The notes: generated by a model not told the origin, from the letters alone. DNA of 64,000 nt from Pseudomonas putida (GCF_009883635.2 NZ_CP026115.2:372001-436000); one strand, 5' to 3'; counted from the stretch's first letter, positions 1-10,018 are shown. Numbers and translations are program-made.

Positions 1-136
1 AACGCTCCCGACACACTCACGAGATCCAGGATGCCGCTATCGCCCTCTTGGCCTTCAGCCAAACGGTCATGGTGTATCGTTTTGAGAGGGCTATCGTTGC
101 TTGTCAGGGCAACCACTACCAATCGAGGGTAGAGCC

Positions 137-862
137 ATGAACACCATTAATCTGCTCGAACAGTTACTGCGGGCCGGGCAAGGTTCGCCAGCGCAACGAG
201 GCAGCGCTGGCATGCCAGAGCAAGACGGCCTGGGCGGGTTGGGTGGCTTGCTGGGCGGTCTGCTTGGCGGTGGAAGCGCAGCGGCCAGTGGCAATGGCCT
301 GGGTGGCCTGCTGGGCGGCTTGTTGGGTGGCGCTAGTGGCAGCAGCGCTGGCAGCCCAACACCAGGGCGCTCCGCAGATGGCATCAATTACGCCGCCCTG
401 GCGTCGTTGGGCATGATGGCGTTTAAGGCCTACCAAAGCTGGCAGCGCAGCCAGGCGGCAGCCCCGCAACAGGCGGTGCGTACCGTCGATCAATTGTCCG
501 GCCCCGAGGCCGAGGACCACAGCCACGCCATCTTGCGCGCGCTGATTGCCGCCGCCAAGGCGGACGGTCGCATCGACGAGCAGGAAGAACAGCTGATCTA
601 CGCGGAAATCAAACGCCAGGCCGACGACCCGCAACTGCAGCAATGGCTGGATGAAGAAGTCAACAAGCCACTCGATGCGGCCGAGGTGGCGCTGTCGGCC
701 AAAGACCCGGCCATGGCTGCGGAAATGTACCTGGCCAGCGTGATGCTGGTAGATGACCAGCAGGATGCAGAGCGGGCCTACCTTGATGAACTGGCCAGCG
801 CGCTTCAGATTGATCCGACGTTGCAGGTGCATTTGGAGCAGCAGGCGAAGGGAGCCGCTTGA
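137..862 (+). CDS. DUF533 / TerB-like protein
   Basis: This predicted 241-residue protein has a Gly/Leu-rich low-complexity block (about residues 30-65, repeated GGLLGG units), a short hydrophobic stretch (LASLGMMAFKAY, about 85-97) and a C-terminal acidic helical domain of the DUF533/TerB-like type with a KADGRID segment near residue 140. An in-frame ATG exists 36 bases upstream, but 137 is preferred because GAGGGTAGAG lies directly in front of it. The family is found as membrane-associated proteins of unknown role (YebE-like). No operon partner is visible: the next gene is on the other strand. The family call is fairly secure; the function is unknown. Confidence 0.8.
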   Translation: MNTINLLEQLLRAGQGSPAQRGSAGMPEQDGLGGLGGLLGGLLGGGSAAASGNGLGGLLGGLLGGASGSSAGSPTPGRSADGINYAALASLGMMAFKAYQSWQRSQAAAPQQAVRTVDQLSGPEAEDHSHAILRALIAAAKADGRIDEQEEQLIYAEIKRQADDPQLQQWLDEEVNKPLDAAEVALSAKDPAMAAEMYLASVMLVDDQQDAERAYLDELASALQIDPTLQVHLEQQAKGAA

Positions 863-977
863 TAGGCTGAGATGGGCTTATTGGCTGGCTGATCTTGAGG
901 CGGCCCATCGCTGCGGTTCGTCGCCACGACAAGCGCGGCGGTCATAGAACTGCACATGACTCGTTGATTTTGCGGGG

Positions 978-1055
978 CTGTGGGAGCGGGCTTGTCCCGC
1001 GAACACCGGCGAAGCCGGTGCCATCCAACGCGCCGCCTGCTTCGCGGGACAAGAT
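978..1055. repeat. REP/REPIN-like palindrome
   Basis: A 13-bp arm, CTTGTCCCGCGAA (991-1003), has its exact reverse complement at 1041-1053, with a small CACCGGC/GCCGGTG stem between. This is the usual Pseudomonas extragenic REP doublet. It lies between convergent genes, where it could help end transcription. Confidence 0.75.
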
Positions 1056-1109
1056 ACGCCAGGCCCTGCACCCATCCTCTGAATGCTACAGGGCCAAGCG
1101 TGACTGGAC

Positions 1110-1622
1110 TCAGTCTGCGGCCTGCTCCACTGCGGCTTCGGCGACAGGGGCCGGAGCGGACGCCTTTGCCTTCGCACGGTCCTTACGGCTTTTGCCGCGC
1201 TGCCGCGAAGCTTGCTGCTTGGCATACAGCGCCTGGCCGGCGGTAACGATGCCTGCAGGCTGGCCATTCAGGTCCAGGCGCGGTGCGTTCTCCACCATGC
1301 TGGCCCAGTAGCGGTTGCCCCGGCACCAGGTCGAGATGCCCAGCTTGAGCTGTTCACTGGTGATGCCCAGCAGCTCCAGGTGTTGCTCGGCATCCTTGAA
1401 GATACCCTCTTTGAGCGGCACCTTGGGGGCCGGGTTTACCGGGAAGGCCAACGGGAAATGCTTCTGCAGTGGCCAGATCGCTTCCACCGCCGGGTCCTGC
1501 TCACGCGCCTTGGCCTGCGGGGCGGGCTTGCGCTTGGCAGGGCGCGGGGTTTCGGCCTTTGCCTGCTGCTCTTTTTCAGACCGCAGGCGGTCACGTAACT
1601 CAGCTAGTTGTTCAAAACCCAT
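1110..1622 (-). CDS. ProQ/FinO-family RNA chaperone
   Basis: This 170-residue protein has a basic, Ala/Pro/Lys-rich N-terminal arm (about 1-45), a ProQ/FinO core (about 45-130, containing VEAIWPLQKHFPLAFP, a DAEQHLELLGI segment and a CRGNRYW segment) and a Lys/Ala-rich tail. FinO-fold proteins bind intrinsic-terminator-like stem-loops and help small RNAs pair with mRNAs. The tyrosine/arginine-rich CRGNRYWASM segment matches the RNA-binding face of the fold. The layout is that of the smaller proteobacterial proteins (FinO/RocC type), not of E. coli ProQ with its Tudor-like C-terminal domain. The gene is monocistronic, and its ribosome binding site is weak. Confidence 0.85.
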   Translation of the reverse strand: MGFEQLAELRDRLRSEKEQQAKAETPRPAKRKPAPQAKAREQDPAVEAIWPLQKHFPLAFPVNPAPKVPLKEGIFKDAEQHLELLGITSEQLKLGISTWCRGNRYWASMVENAPRLDLNGQPAGIVTAGQALYAKQQASRQRGKSRKDRAKAKASAPAPVAEAAVEQAAD

Positions 1623-1835
1623 CGTTAATTCACTGCTTCTACGTTGATTGCGTGGCGCAAGGATAAGCCATGCAGCGCTTGGGAGCAGCAGAAAGAGGAT
1701 GAATTGCTGCTGATTTAGTCACCAGGCATGGCCAGACGCCCTTTCAAGCGCCACTGCGCAAGCAGCTGATGCCCCATGCGATGATCTTGAACGGCAAGTG
1801 ATTAGCCCATTGAATGGCTGCTGGGTCAGCGCCGC

Positions 1836-3203
1836 TCAGGCCACCTTCAGTTCCAGTTGCCCGTGCGTCTCGGCGCCCGAGCGTTTGAGCATCGCGGCAG
1901 GTATCGCCAGGATCAGCAGGCCGCTGACGAACAGGCACACGCCCAATACATAGGTGCCGTCGTTGATGTCACCGGTCAGGCTCTCTGCCGTGGCCGTGAT
2001 CATCGAGCCGGTGAAGCCGGACAGGTTGCCGATGGCGTTGATCATTCCGATGCCCGCCGCCGCCGCGACACCGGACAACACCGTGCCTGGCAGTGTCCAG
2101 AAGATCGGCATCAGGCTCAGCACACCCGACGCCGCCACCGTCAGGAACAGGATCGACAGTACCACGTCATGGGCGAACGCGGCGCTGAGGATCAGGCCGC
2201 AGCCACCGATGAATGCAGGGATCGCAGCATGCCAGCGACGCTCGCCGGTGCGGTTGGAGTGGCGCGCATTCAGGAACATGGCAACGACGGCCACACTGTA
2301 GGGAATGGCGGTCAGCAAGCCTATCTCCAGGGTGCTGGTCACGCCCGCGCTCTTGATGATCGACGGCATCCAGAAGGCCAGGCCATAGAAACCCGTGTTG
2401 AAGGTGAGCAGTATCAGCACCAGCAGCCAAACCCGCGGGTTGAAGAACACATCCCCCAGGCGCGAGACTTTGCCGTCCGCATCCTGTTGCAGGTTGGCCT
2501 TGAGCAGCTTCTTTTGTGCATCCGTGAGCCAGGTGGCCTTGTCGATGTTGTCGCACAGGCAAGTGAACACCACCACGGCCATGATCACCGAAGGCACGCC
2601 TTCGATCAGCAGCATCCACTGCCAGCCCGCCATGTCCTGCCAGCCATCCAGGCGGGTCATCAGCCAGCCCGACAGCACGCCACCCAGGGTGAGGCTGACC
2701 GGCATCGCCATCAAAAAGCCCGACATGACCCGGCTCTGCCGATGGGTCGGGAACCAGTAGTTGAGATAGAGGATCACGCCGGGGAAGAAACCGGCTTCGC
2801 AGATGCCCAGCAAGAAGCGCAGCACGTAGAACATGGTACTGGATTCGAGGTGGAAGAACGCCGCCAATGGCTGGGTAAACGCCACCGCCATCGAGATGAT
2901 CGCCCAGCTCAGCATGATTCGCGCGATCCAGAAGCGCGCGCCATAGCGATGCAGCAGCAGGTTGCTGGGCACCTCGAACAGGAAGTAGCCCCAGAAGAAC
3001 ACACTGGCGCCAAGGGCATAGACGGTGTTGCTGAACTGCAGGTCGTCGAGCATGCTCAGCTTGGCAAAGCCGATATTGACCCGGTCAAGATAGGCGGCGA
3101 TGTAGCACAGCAACAGGATCGGCAGGATGCGCAGGATGACCTTGCGGTAAGTTCGGTCTTCGAACGCCTGATCGTGGGTGGGGGCGACAGATGAATGAGC
3201 CAT
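1836..3203 (-). CDS. MFS transporter, ACS family, probable xylonate uptake
   Basis: This is a 455-residue, 12-helix major facilitator of the anion:cation symporter type. The N-terminal signature is YLDRVNIGFAKLSML, and an RxSRVMSGFLMAMP-like loop precedes helix 5. The start at 3203 is chosen over an ATG 27 bases upstream because AAGAGG sits 7 bases before it. It lies 92 bp downstream of the semialdehyde dehydrogenase on the same strand, so the two probably form one transcript. From this context I infer uptake of D-xylonate made in the periplasm by glucose dehydrogenase. Other sugar acids are possible. Confidence 0.85.
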   Translation of the reverse strand: MAHSSVAPTHDQAFEDRTYRKVILRILPILLLCYIAAYLDRVNIGFAKLSMLDDLQFSNTVYALGASVFFWGYFLFEVPSNLLLHRYGARFWIARIMLSWAIISMAVAFTQPLAAFFHLESSTMFYVLRFLLGICEAGFFPGVILYLNYWFPTHRQSRVMSGFLMAMPVSLTLGGVLSGWLMTRLDGWQDMAGWQWMLLIEGVPSVIMAVVVFTCLCDNIDKATWLTDAQKKLLKANLQQDADGKVSRLGDVFFNPRVWLLVLILLTFNTGFYGLAFWMPSIIKSAGVTSTLEIGLLTAIPYSVAVVAMFLNARHSNRTGERRWHAAIPAFIGGCGLILSAAFAHDVVLSILFLTVAASGVLSLMPIFWTLPGTVLSGVAAAAGIGMINAIGNLSGFTGSMITATAESLTGDINDGTYVLGVCLFVSGLLILAIPAAMLKRSGAETHGQLELKVA

Positions 3204-3295
3204 GGCCAAGCCTCTTGGCATGTCGTGCATGCCTGATTGTTGTTATTGGAAGCCCCGGGGTGCCAGCGCACCGGGGGGACTATTTGTAGCGGTTG

Positions 3296-4879
3296 TCAGC
3301 TGATCGGATCTCGGCTGGGCTGCCCGTCGACCAGGCGCAGCAGCCCCAGCGGGTTGGCATCGCGCAGCGCCTCGGGCAGCAACACATCGGGGAAGTTCTG
3401 GTAGCACACCGGGCGCAGGAAACGGTCGATCGCCAGGGTGCCGACGGAGGTGCCACGGCTGTCGGAGGTGGCCGGGAACGGGCCGCCATGGACCATGGCA
3501 TCGCACACCTCGACACCGGTCGGGTAGCCGTTGACCAGCACACGGCCGGCCTTCTGCTCCAGCAGCGCGACCAGGGGCGCAGCCTGCGCAAGGTCGTCGG
3601 GCTCACCGATCAGCGTGGCGGTCAGCTGCCCGCGCAGCGCCTGCAGCGCAGCCAGCAACTGGGCCTGGTCGGCAAGCTCGACGACCACGGTGGCCGGGCC
3701 AAAGACTTCTTCCTGCAGCAGGGCTTCGCCCGCCAGCAGCAACTGCGCATCAGCCTGGAACAGCTGCGGCCAGGCCTGGTTGCCCTGTTGCTCGGCGCCG
3801 GCCAGCAGGCGCACGCCGGCATGGGCCTTGAGCGTGGCCACGCCATGGGCATAGCTTGCCAGGGTGCCGGCGTTGAGCATGGTTTGTGGCGGCTGATCGG
3901 CCATCTGCACAGCCAGGTGCTCGACAAAGGCGCTGAACGCCGGCGAGCGTACCCCCAGTACCAGGCCCGGGTTGGTGCAGAACTGCCCACAGCCCAGCAC
4001 CACCGATGCGGCCAGTTCGCGGGCCACGACCTCACCGCGCGCGGCCAGCGCCCCAGGCAGCACCAGCACCGGGTTGATACTGCTCATCTCGGCGAACACC
4101 GGGATCGGTTGCGGCCGCGCCGCCGCCATGTCGCACAGGGCACGGCCACCTTTGAGCGAGCCGGTGAAACCCACAGCCTGGATGGCCGGGTGCTTGACCA
4201 GCGCCTCGCCAACCCGGCCACCGTAGATCATGTTGAAGACCCCGGCCGGCATTGCGCAAAGCTCGGCGGCTGCGACGATGGCCTCGGCCACCCACTGCGC
4301 CGTGGCCATGTGGCCGCTGTGGGCCTTGAACACCACCGGGCAACCGGCGGCCAACGCCGCGGCGGTGTCGCCACCGGCCGTGGAGAACGCCAGGGGGAAG
4401 TTGCTGGCACCGAACACCGCGACCGGCCCCAGCCCCATGTGGCACTGGCGGATGTCCAGGCGCGGCAGCGGGGTACGTTGGGGCTGCGCACGGTCGATGC
4501 GCGCGCCGGCAAAATCACCACGGCGCAACACCGTGGCGAACAGCCTCAGCTGGCCGCTGGTACGCGCCCGTTCGCCGTGGATACGGGCTGGCGGCAATGC
4601 TGTTTCCCGGCATACGGTATCAATGAAGTCTTCACCCAAGGCATCGAGTGCATCGGCGATTGCGTCGAGAAACTCGGCACGGCGGGCGGCGGGCAAGGCC
4701 CGGTACACGGGATAGGCCGCGGCCGCGGCCTGGGCGGCGGCATCAACTTCCTCGACGCTGGCTTGGTGGAACGCGCCTGGCAGTGGCTCCCCGGTGCGCG
4801 CATCGACACTGTACAAGGCCGCCTGACCGGTGGCGCGGCGAACCCCGCCGATGAATTGCTGGCCTGCTTGGGATGTCAT
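3296..4879 (-). CDS. 2-ketoglutaric semialdehyde dehydrogenase (Weimberg pathway)
   Basis: This 527-residue NAD(P)-dependent aldehyde dehydrogenase oxidises alpha-ketoglutaric semialdehyde to 2-oxoglutarate, the last step of oxidative pentose and hexarate breakdown. Visible features are the GASNFPLAFS cofactor loop (about 157-166), the general base Glu in AEMSSINPV (about 264) and the catalytic Cys in GCGQFCTNPG (about 301). The longer, divergent sequence fits the hexarate/pentonate-type semialdehyde dehydrogenases. The start at 4879 is supported by GAGGAATCATCC just upstream; 28 extra codons upstream are unlikely to be translated. It is transcribed toward the MFS gene. The divergent xylX-xylD pair supplies its substrate. 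Confidence 0.93.
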   Translation of the reverse strand: MTSQAGQQFIGGVRRATGQAALYSVDARTGEPLPGAFHQASVEEVDAAAQAAAAAYPVYRALPAARRAEFLDAIADALDALGEDFIDTVCRETALPPARIHGERARTSGQLRLFATVLRRGDFAGARIDRAQPQRTPLPRLDIRQCHMGLGPVAVFGASNFPLAFSTAGGDTAAALAAGCPVVFKAHSGHMATAQWVAEAIVAAAELCAMPAGVFNMIYGGRVGEALVKHPAIQAVGFTGSLKGGRALCDMAAARPQPIPVFAEMSSINPVLVLPGALAARGEVVARELAASVVLGCGQFCTNPGLVLGVRSPAFSAFVEHLAVQMADQPPQTMLNAGTLASYAHGVATLKAHAGVRLLAGAEQQGNQAWPQLFQADAQLLLAGEALLQEEVFGPATVVVELADQAQLLAALQALRGQLTATLIGEPDDLAQAAPLVALLEQKAGRVLVNGYPTGVEVCDAMVHGGPFPATSDSRGTSVGTLAIDRFLRPVCYQNFPDVLLPEALRDANPLGLLRLVDGQPSRDPIS

Positions 4880-4965
4880 GGATGATTCCTCGGCATTGCG
4901 AAAGACATGGGGGGCTAATCTAGGCGGCTCAGCGATGCTTTCCCAATGGCATTTATCGATCATCC

Positions 4966-4982
4966 GATAACGCCGCGTTATC
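4966..4982. promoter_or_regulatory. Candidate LysR operator, copy 1
   Basis: The 17-base palindrome GATAACGCCGCGTTATC contains a perfect T-N11-A core (TAAC-N5-GTTA), as LysR-type regulators prefer. It overlaps the stop codon of the LysR gene and lies about 90 bp upstream of the dehydrogenase start. A near copy lies at 5944-5960, before the divergent xylX gene. CCAATGGCATTTATCG nearby (about 4943-4958) also resembles GCCATTGGAGTTTATCG at 5976-5992. Confidence 0.65.
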
Positions 4983-5925
4983 GCTCTCCTCCCCCTCGGC
5001 CCGCGTGGGCCAGCAGGATTTCAGCGAACTCCAGCGCCGCCCCGCTCAACGGCTCGCCCTTGCGGGTGAGGATGCCGTAATCCTGGGGCGCCAGGTGCAG
5101 TGGGGTGTCGAGGTTGACCAGCACCCCGCTGGCCAGGTGCGGCTCGACCATCGCCTGGGGCAACATGCCGATCATCGGCCCGCCCAGCAGCACCTTGAGG
5201 AAAGTCTGCATGGAGATGGTATCGATGGTATTGCGCGGTACCGCCACGCCAGCCTCGGCGAATGCCCGCTCCATGCGCCCGCGAATGGGTGTGCCTTTGG
5301 GGTAGAGAATCCACGGCCACTCCAGCAGTTGCGGCAGGGTAACCGGGCCGGCTCCGCTCAACGGGTGTTGATCGTTGACCACGAAGCAGAACGGTTCCGG
5401 CGCCAGCGGCTGGAAGTCGAAGCGCTGCTGCTGGGAAGCGTCGGTAAAGCGGGCCACGGCCAAGTGCAAGTGTTTGTCTTCAAGCATGGCCATCAGGTGA
5501 TCGCTGGTCTGCTCCACCACCTCGATCGACAGCAATGGCTTGCGCTGTTTGATCTCGACGATTGCATCCGGCAGCGCCACGGCAGTGGCGGCAAAGATGC
5601 CGCCTACCTTCAAGTGCCCGTGCCCGCCCTGGCGCAAGTTGTCAATCTGGTCGACGAAGTTGCGCGCATCGTTCAAGGCGACCTGGGCATAGCGCAGCAC
5701 CTGCTCGCCAAGCGCGGTGGGCGGCATGCTGCGCGGCAAGCGTTCGAACAGGGCGAAACCGAGCAGGTGTTCGATCTCCTTGAGCATCTTGCTGATCGCC
5801 GGCTGGGTCAGGTTCATCTGCTGCGCCGCCACATGCATGTTGTGCGTGCGCCCGAGGGTCTCGATCAGCAACAGATGGCGGAACTTGAGCCAGTTGCAAA
5901 CGTGGGAAAAGGAAAGGTCCGACAT
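4978..5925 (-). CDS. LysR-family regulator of the xylonate genes
   Basis: This 315-residue LysR-type regulator has an N-terminal winged helix-turn-helix (about 20-75, AAQQMNLTQPAISKMLKEIE) followed by a periplasmic-binding-protein-like effector domain (about 95-305). The HTH is preceded by about 20 extra residues, as in the GbpR/PcaQ-like branch that often serves sugar-acid or aromatic operons. It lies between the two halves of the Weimberg cluster and is divergent from xylX. The repeated GATAAC-N5-GTTAT palindrome in both control regions is the likely binding site. The effector is probably xylonate or 2-keto-3-deoxyxylonate (inference). Confidence 0.88.
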   Translation of the reverse strand: MSDLSFSHVCNWLKFRHLLLIETLGRTHNMHVAAQQMNLTQPAISKMLKEIEHLLGFALFERLPRSMPPTALGEQVLRYAQVALNDARNFVDQIDNLRQGGHGHLKVGGIFAATAVALPDAIVEIKQRKPLLSIEVVEQTSDHLMAMLEDKHLHLAVARFTDASQQQRFDFQPLAPEPFCFVVNDQHPLSGAGPVTLPQLLEWPWILYPKGTPIRGRMERAFAEAGVAVPRNTIDTISMQTFLKVLLGGPMIGMLPQAMVEPHLASGVLVNLDTPLHLAPQDYGILTRKGEPLSGAALEFAEILLAHAGRGGGER

Positions 5926-5943
5926 GCAAGCCCCTGTCGCTGC

Positions 5944-5960
5944 GATAACCGCTTGTTATT
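5944..5960. promoter_or_regulatory. Candidate LysR operator, copy 2
   Basis: GATAACCGCTTGTTATT matches the operator at 4966-4982 in both half-sites (GATAAC-N5-GTTAT). It lies in the divergent lysR-xylX intergenic region, 18 bases from the LysR start and about 80 bases from the xylX start. This is a normal position for both autoregulation and activation of the divergent operon. Confidence 0.65.
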
Positions 5961-6041
5961 GAATGGTGAGATTAAGCCATTGGAGTTTATCGCGCCGCTT
6001 GCCTAGCGTGCAGCTCTCACGTTCCGAGAGATTGCGATGCC

Positions 6042-7223
6042 ATGCCGATGACCCTCACCCCCGCCAACACCCTGCCTGCGGACGGCCTGACCGGCACCCT
6101 GATCGGCCGCGCCTGGACCCCCGGCGAACCCGGCGGCCCCTCCCCGATCGCCTTGCGCCCCGACGGTGTGTTCGACCTGTCCGAACGCTTCGCCACCCTC
6201 AGCCAGCTGCTGGAAAGCGAAGACCCATTGCATGCCGTGCGCAGCACCCCGGGCCGCTTCCTGGGCAGCCTGGAAGCGTTGCTGGCCAACAGCGGCGAGG
6301 CGTTCGACGCCAACCAGCCTTACCTGCTTGCCCCGGTCGACCTGCAAGTGATCAAGGCGGCCGGCGTGACCTTCGCCGCCAGCATGATCGAGCGAGTGAT
6401 CGAAGAGCAGGCCGCCGGTGACGCCAGCAAGGCCGAAGCAGTACGCGCCACCGTGCATTCGGTGATCGGCGACAACCTGCGCGCGGTGCGCCCTGGCTCA
6501 CAACAGGCCATGGCCCTGAAGGCGCTGCTGATCGAACAAGGCATGTGGTCGCAATACCTGGAAGTGGGCATCGGGCCGGATGCCGAAGTGTTCACCAAGG
6601 CCCCGGTGCTGGCGGCGGTTGGCAGCGGCAGCGCGATCGGCGTGCACCCCGGCTCGGCGTGGAACAACCCCGAACCTGAGGTGGTGCTGGCGGTCGACAG
6701 CCGCGGGCGCATCCACGGCGCCACCCTGGGCAACGACGTCAACCTGCGCGACTTCGAAGGCCGCAGCGCGCTGCTGCTGAGCAAGGCCAAGGACAACAAC
6801 GCCTCGTGCGCCGTCGGCCCATTCATCCGCCTGTTCGACGACACGTTCGACCTGGACGCGGTGCGCCACTGCGTGGTCGGTCTCGAAGTCCAAGGCGAGG
6901 ACGGCTACCGACTGGTCGGCAGCAGCTCGATGGACCAGATCAGCCGCGACCCTGAAGACCTGGTGCGCCAGACCCTCAACGCCAACCATCAATACCCCGA
7001 CGGTTTCCTGCTGTTCCTTGGTACGCTGTTCGCCCCCATCGAGGACCGCGACCAGCCCGGCGCGGGGTTCACCCACAAGACCGGTGACCGGGTACGCATC
7101 GCCAGCCCCCTGCTTGGCCAGTTGCACAACCAGGTCACCACCAGCGACCAGGCAGCGCCGTGGACCTTCGGCCTCGGCGCCATGATGCGCAACCTCGCCG
7201 CCCGCGGCCTGCTGCATCGCTAA
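6042..7223 (+). CDS. xylX: 2-keto-3-deoxy-D-xylonate dehydratase (FAH family)
   Basis: This 393-residue protein of the fumarylacetoacetate-hydrolase superfamily (AraD1/GguC-like) reads like Caulobacter XylX. Key stretches are LLAPVDLQVIKAAGVTFAAS, WSQYLEVGIGPDAEVFTK, NNPEPEVVL (metal-binding acidic residues), GNDVNLRDFEGRSALLLSKA and LGTLFAP. XylX converts 2-keto-3-deoxyxylonate to alpha-ketoglutaric semialdehyde. The start at 6042 has GAGAG 11 bases upstream. xylD follows after 19 bp on the same strand. The divergent dehydrogenase completes the route to 2-oxoglutarate. An L-arabonate-derived substrate cannot be excluded. Confidence 0.88.
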   Translation: MPMTLTPANTLPADGLTGTLIGRAWTPGEPGGPSPIALRPDGVFDLSERFATLSQLLESEDPLHAVRSTPGRFLGSLEALLANSGEAFDANQPYLLAPVDLQVIKAAGVTFAASMIERVIEEQAAGDASKAEAVRATVHSVIGDNLRAVRPGSQQAMALKALLIEQGMWSQYLEVGIGPDAEVFTKAPVLAAVGSGSAIGVHPGSAWNNPEPEVVLAVDSRGRIHGATLGNDVNLRDFEGRSALLLSKAKDNNASCAVGPFIRLFDDTFDLDAVRHCVVGLEVQGEDGYRLVGSSSMDQISRDPEDLVRQTLNANHQYPDGFLLFLGTLFAPIEDRDQPGAGFTHKTGDRVRIASPLLGQLHNQVTTSDQAAPWTFGLGAMMRNLAARGLLHR

Positions 7224-7242
7224 AACAACAAGAGAGCATGAC

Positions 7243-9030
7243 ATGACCGATACCGCGAAACGCCCGCTGCGCAGCCAGCAATGGTTCGACGACCCGAGCC
7301 ACGCCGACATGACCGCGCTGTACGTCGAGCGTTACATGAACTACGGCCTGACCCGCGACGAACTGCAGTCGGGCCGGCCGATCATCGGCATTGCCCAGAC
7401 TGGCAGCGACCTCACCCCCTGCAACCGCCACCACATCGAACTGGCGCAACGGGTCAAGGCCGGCATCCGCGATGCCGGCGGCATTCCCATGGAGTTCCCC
7501 GTCCACCCGATCGCCGAGCAGAGCCGCCGCCCCACTGCCGCCCTGGACCGCAACCTGGCCTACCTGGGCCTGGTGGAGATCCTCCACGGCTACCCGCTGG
7601 ACGGCGTGGTGCTGACCACCGGCTGCGACAAGACCACCCCGGCCTGCCTGATGGCCGCGGCCACCACCGACCTGCCGGCCATCGTGCTGTCGGGCGGTCC
7701 CATGCTCGACGGCCATCACAAAGGCCAGCTGATTGGCTCGGGTACGGTGCTGTGGCACGCCCGCAACCTGATGGCCGCTGGCGAAATCGACTACGAAGGC
7801 TTCATGGAAATGACCACCGCCGCCTCGCCGTCGGTGGGCCACTGCAACACTATGGGCACGGCGCTGTCGATGAACGCCCTTGCCGAAGCCCTGGGCATGT
7901 CACTGCCAGGCTGCGCCAGCATCCCCGCGCCCTACCGCGAACGTGGGCAGATGGCCTATGCGACCGGCAGGCGCATCTGCGAACTGGTGCTGCAGGACGT
8001 GCGCCCGTCTTCGATCATGACCCGCGAAGCCTTTGAAAACGCCATTGCCGTGGCCTCGGCACTGGGCGCCTCGAGCAACTGCCCGCCGCACCTGATCGCC
8101 ATCGCCCGGCACATGGGCATCGAGCTGTCGCTGGACGACTGGCAGCGCATCGGCGAAGACATACCGCTGCTGGTCAACTGCATGCCCGCCGGCAAGTACC
8201 TGGGCGAAGGCTTCCACCGCGCCGGTGGCGTGCCAGCGGTGATGCACGAACTGCGCAAGGCCGGCCGCCTGCACGAGGCCTGTGCCACGGTCAGCGGCAA
8301 GACCATCGGCGAGGTGGTCAGCGATACGGTTACCAGCAACCGCGAGGTGATCCTGCCTTACGACGCACCGCTCAAGCACAGTGCAGGGTTCATCGTGCTC
8401 AGCGGTAACTTCTTCGACAGCGCGATCATGAAGATGTCGGTGGTCGGCGAGGCTTTCCGCAAGACCTACCTGGCCGAGCCCGGCAAGGAAAACAGCTTCG
8501 AGGCCAGGGCCATCGTGTTCGAGGGCCCGGAGGACTACCACGCGCGCATCGACGACCCTTCGCTGGACATCGACGAGCGTTGCATCCTGGTGATCCGCGG
8601 CGCCGGTACCGTGGGTTACCCGGGCAGCGCCGAAGTGGTCAACATGGCGCCCCCGGCCGCGCTGATCAAGCAAGACATCGACTCGCTGCCCTGCCTGGGC
8701 GACGGCCGCCAGAGCGGCACCTCGGCCAGCCCGTCGATCCTCAACATGTCGCCGGAAGCGGCGGTCGGTGGCGGCCTGGCCTTGCTGCAGACCAACGACT
8801 GGCTGCGTGTGGACCTCAACCAGCGCCGCGTCGACCTGCTGGTGGACGATGACGAAGTGGCGCGCCGTCGCGCGGCATGGAAGCCGAACATCCCGGCCTC
8901 GCAGACGCCCTGGCAGGAACTCTACCGTCAGCTTGTGGGACAGTTGTCCACCGGTGGCTGCCTGGAACCGGCGACGCTGCACATGCGTGTGATTGCCCGG
9001 GAAGGCGGGATGCCGCGGCATTCGCATTAA
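7243..9030 (+). CDS. xylD: D-xylonate dehydratase (IlvD/Edd family)
   Basis: This 595-residue IlvD/Edd dehydratase is closely similar in wording to Caulobacter Xyl[48 protein letters not shown], a conserved GHCNTMGTA and a C-terminal [14 protein letters not shown]. Cysteines in PCNRHH, TGCDKT and GHCNTMG are the usual Fe-S ligands. It dehydrates D-xylonate (possibly also L-arabonate) to 2-keto-3-deoxyxylonate, the substrate of XylX. An AGAGAGCATGAC ribosome binding region lies just after xylX. No xylose dehydrogenase or lactonase gene is present, so the cell probably makes xylonate with periplasmic glucose dehydrogenase. Confidence 0.92.
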   Translation: MTDTAKRPLRSQQWFDDPSHADMTALYVERYMNYGLTRDELQSGRPIIGIAQTGSDLTPCNRHHIELAQRVKAGIRDAGGIPMEFPVHPIAEQSRRPTAALDRNLAYLGLVEILHGYPLDGVVLTTGCDKTTPACLMAAATTDLPAIVLSGGPMLDGHHKGQLIGSGTVLWHARNLMAAGEIDYEGFMEMTTAASPSVGHCNTMGTALSMNALAEALGMSLPGCASIPAPYRERGQMAYATGRRICELVLQDVRPSSIMTREAFENAIAVASALGASSNCPPHLIAIARHMGIELSLDDWQRIGEDIPLLVNCMPAGKYLGEGFHRAGGVPAVMHELRKAGRLHEACATVSGKTIGEVVSDTVTSNREVILPYDAPLKHSAGFIVLSGNFFDSAIMKMSVVGEAFRKTYLAEPGKENSFEARAIVFEGPEDYHARIDDPSLDIDERCILVIRGAGTVGYPGSAEVVNMAPPAALIKQDIDSLPCLGDGRQSGTSASPSILNMSPEAAVGGGLALLQTNDWLRVDLNQRRVDLLVDDDEVARRRAAWKPNIPASQTPWQELYRQLVGQLSTGGCLEPATLHMRVIAREGGMPRHSH

Positions 9031-9109
9031 GTGTGTGATCTCTGTGGTTCAGTCTTCGTCAGAAGCGCTACCCCTCGCCGTCGTCTGGGGACTGACCACA
9101 AGGCCTTCC

Positions 9110-10018
9110 ATGCAAACGCTGTTGAACGAGATTCTCGACCAAGTGCGCCCCTTGATCGGCAAGGGCAAAGTGGCTGACTACATTCCTGCGCTGGCCGATG
9201 TGCCAGCGCAACAGCTGGGCATCGCCGTGTATGGCAACGATGGCAGCTACTACTGCGCAGGCGACGCCCTGGTGCCGTTTTCGGTGCAGAGCATTTCCAA
9301 GGTGTTCAGCCTGGTCCAGGCGATTGGCCATTCCGGTGAAGCCATCTGGCAGCGGCTGGGCCACGAGCCTTCGGGCCAGCCGTTCAACTCGCTGGTGCAG
9401 CTGGAGTTCGAGCGCGGGCGCCCGCGCAATCCCTTCATCAATGCCGGCGCACTGGTCATCTGCGACATCAACCAGTCGCGCTTCGCCGCGCCCACGTTGT
9501 CGATGCGCGATTTCGTCCGCCGACTGTCGGGCAACCCGCACATCGCGATCGATGCCCGCGTCGCCGATTCGGAGTACCAGTTCCGTGCGCGCAACGCGGC
9601 CATGGCTTACCTGATGCAGTCCTTCGGCAACTTCCACAACGAAGTCGAAACGGTACTGCGCAGCTACTTCAGCTACTGCGCGCTGCAAATGAGTTGCCTG
9701 GACCTGGCCCGGGCGTTCTGCTTCCTGGCCAACGACGGGTTCTGCAAGCACAGCGGCGAGCAGATCCTGAGCCGACGCCAGACCCAACAGGTGAACTCGA
9801 TCATGGCCACCAGCGGCCTTTACGACGAGGCCGGCAACTTCGCCTACCGCGTGGGGTTGCCCGGCAAGAGTGGCGTGGGCGGCGGGATCGTGGCCGTCGT
9901 GCCGGGGCAATTTACCGTGTGCGTGTGGTCGCCAGAGCTGAATGCGGCGGGCAACTCCTACGCAGGGATGGCGGCGCTGGAGCTGCTCAGTTCACGAATT
10001 GGATGGTCGGTATTCTGA
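9110..10018 (+). CDS. glsA: Glutaminase A
   Basis: This is a 302-residue serine-dependent glutaminase with the beta-lactamase-like fold. It shows the catalytic S-x-x-K in [14 protein letters not shown] (about 62-75), the family NPFINAGAL motif (about 107-115) and a C-terminal GKSGVGGGI segment. It hydrolyses glutamine to glutamate and ammonia in the cytoplasm. The chosen ATG follows 39 in-frame codons that run on from the xylD region and look non-coding. The length equals the family norm (about 300). It is on the same strand as xylD but 80 bp away and is probably a separate unit. Confidence 0.93.
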   Translation: MQTLLNEILDQVRPLIGKGKVADYIPALADVPAQQLGIAVYGNDGSYYCAGDALVPFSVQSISKVFSLVQAIGHSGEAIWQRLGHEPSGQPFNSLVQLEFERGRPRNPFINAGALVICDINQSRFAAPTLSMRDFVRRLSGNPHIAIDARVADSEYQFRARNAAMAYLMQSFGNFHNEVETVLRSYFSYCALQMSCLDLARAFCFLANDGFCKHSGEQILSRRQTQQVNSIMATSGLYDEAGNFAYRVGLPGKSGVGGGIVAVVPGQFTVCVWSPELNAAGNSYAGMAALELLSSRIGWSVF

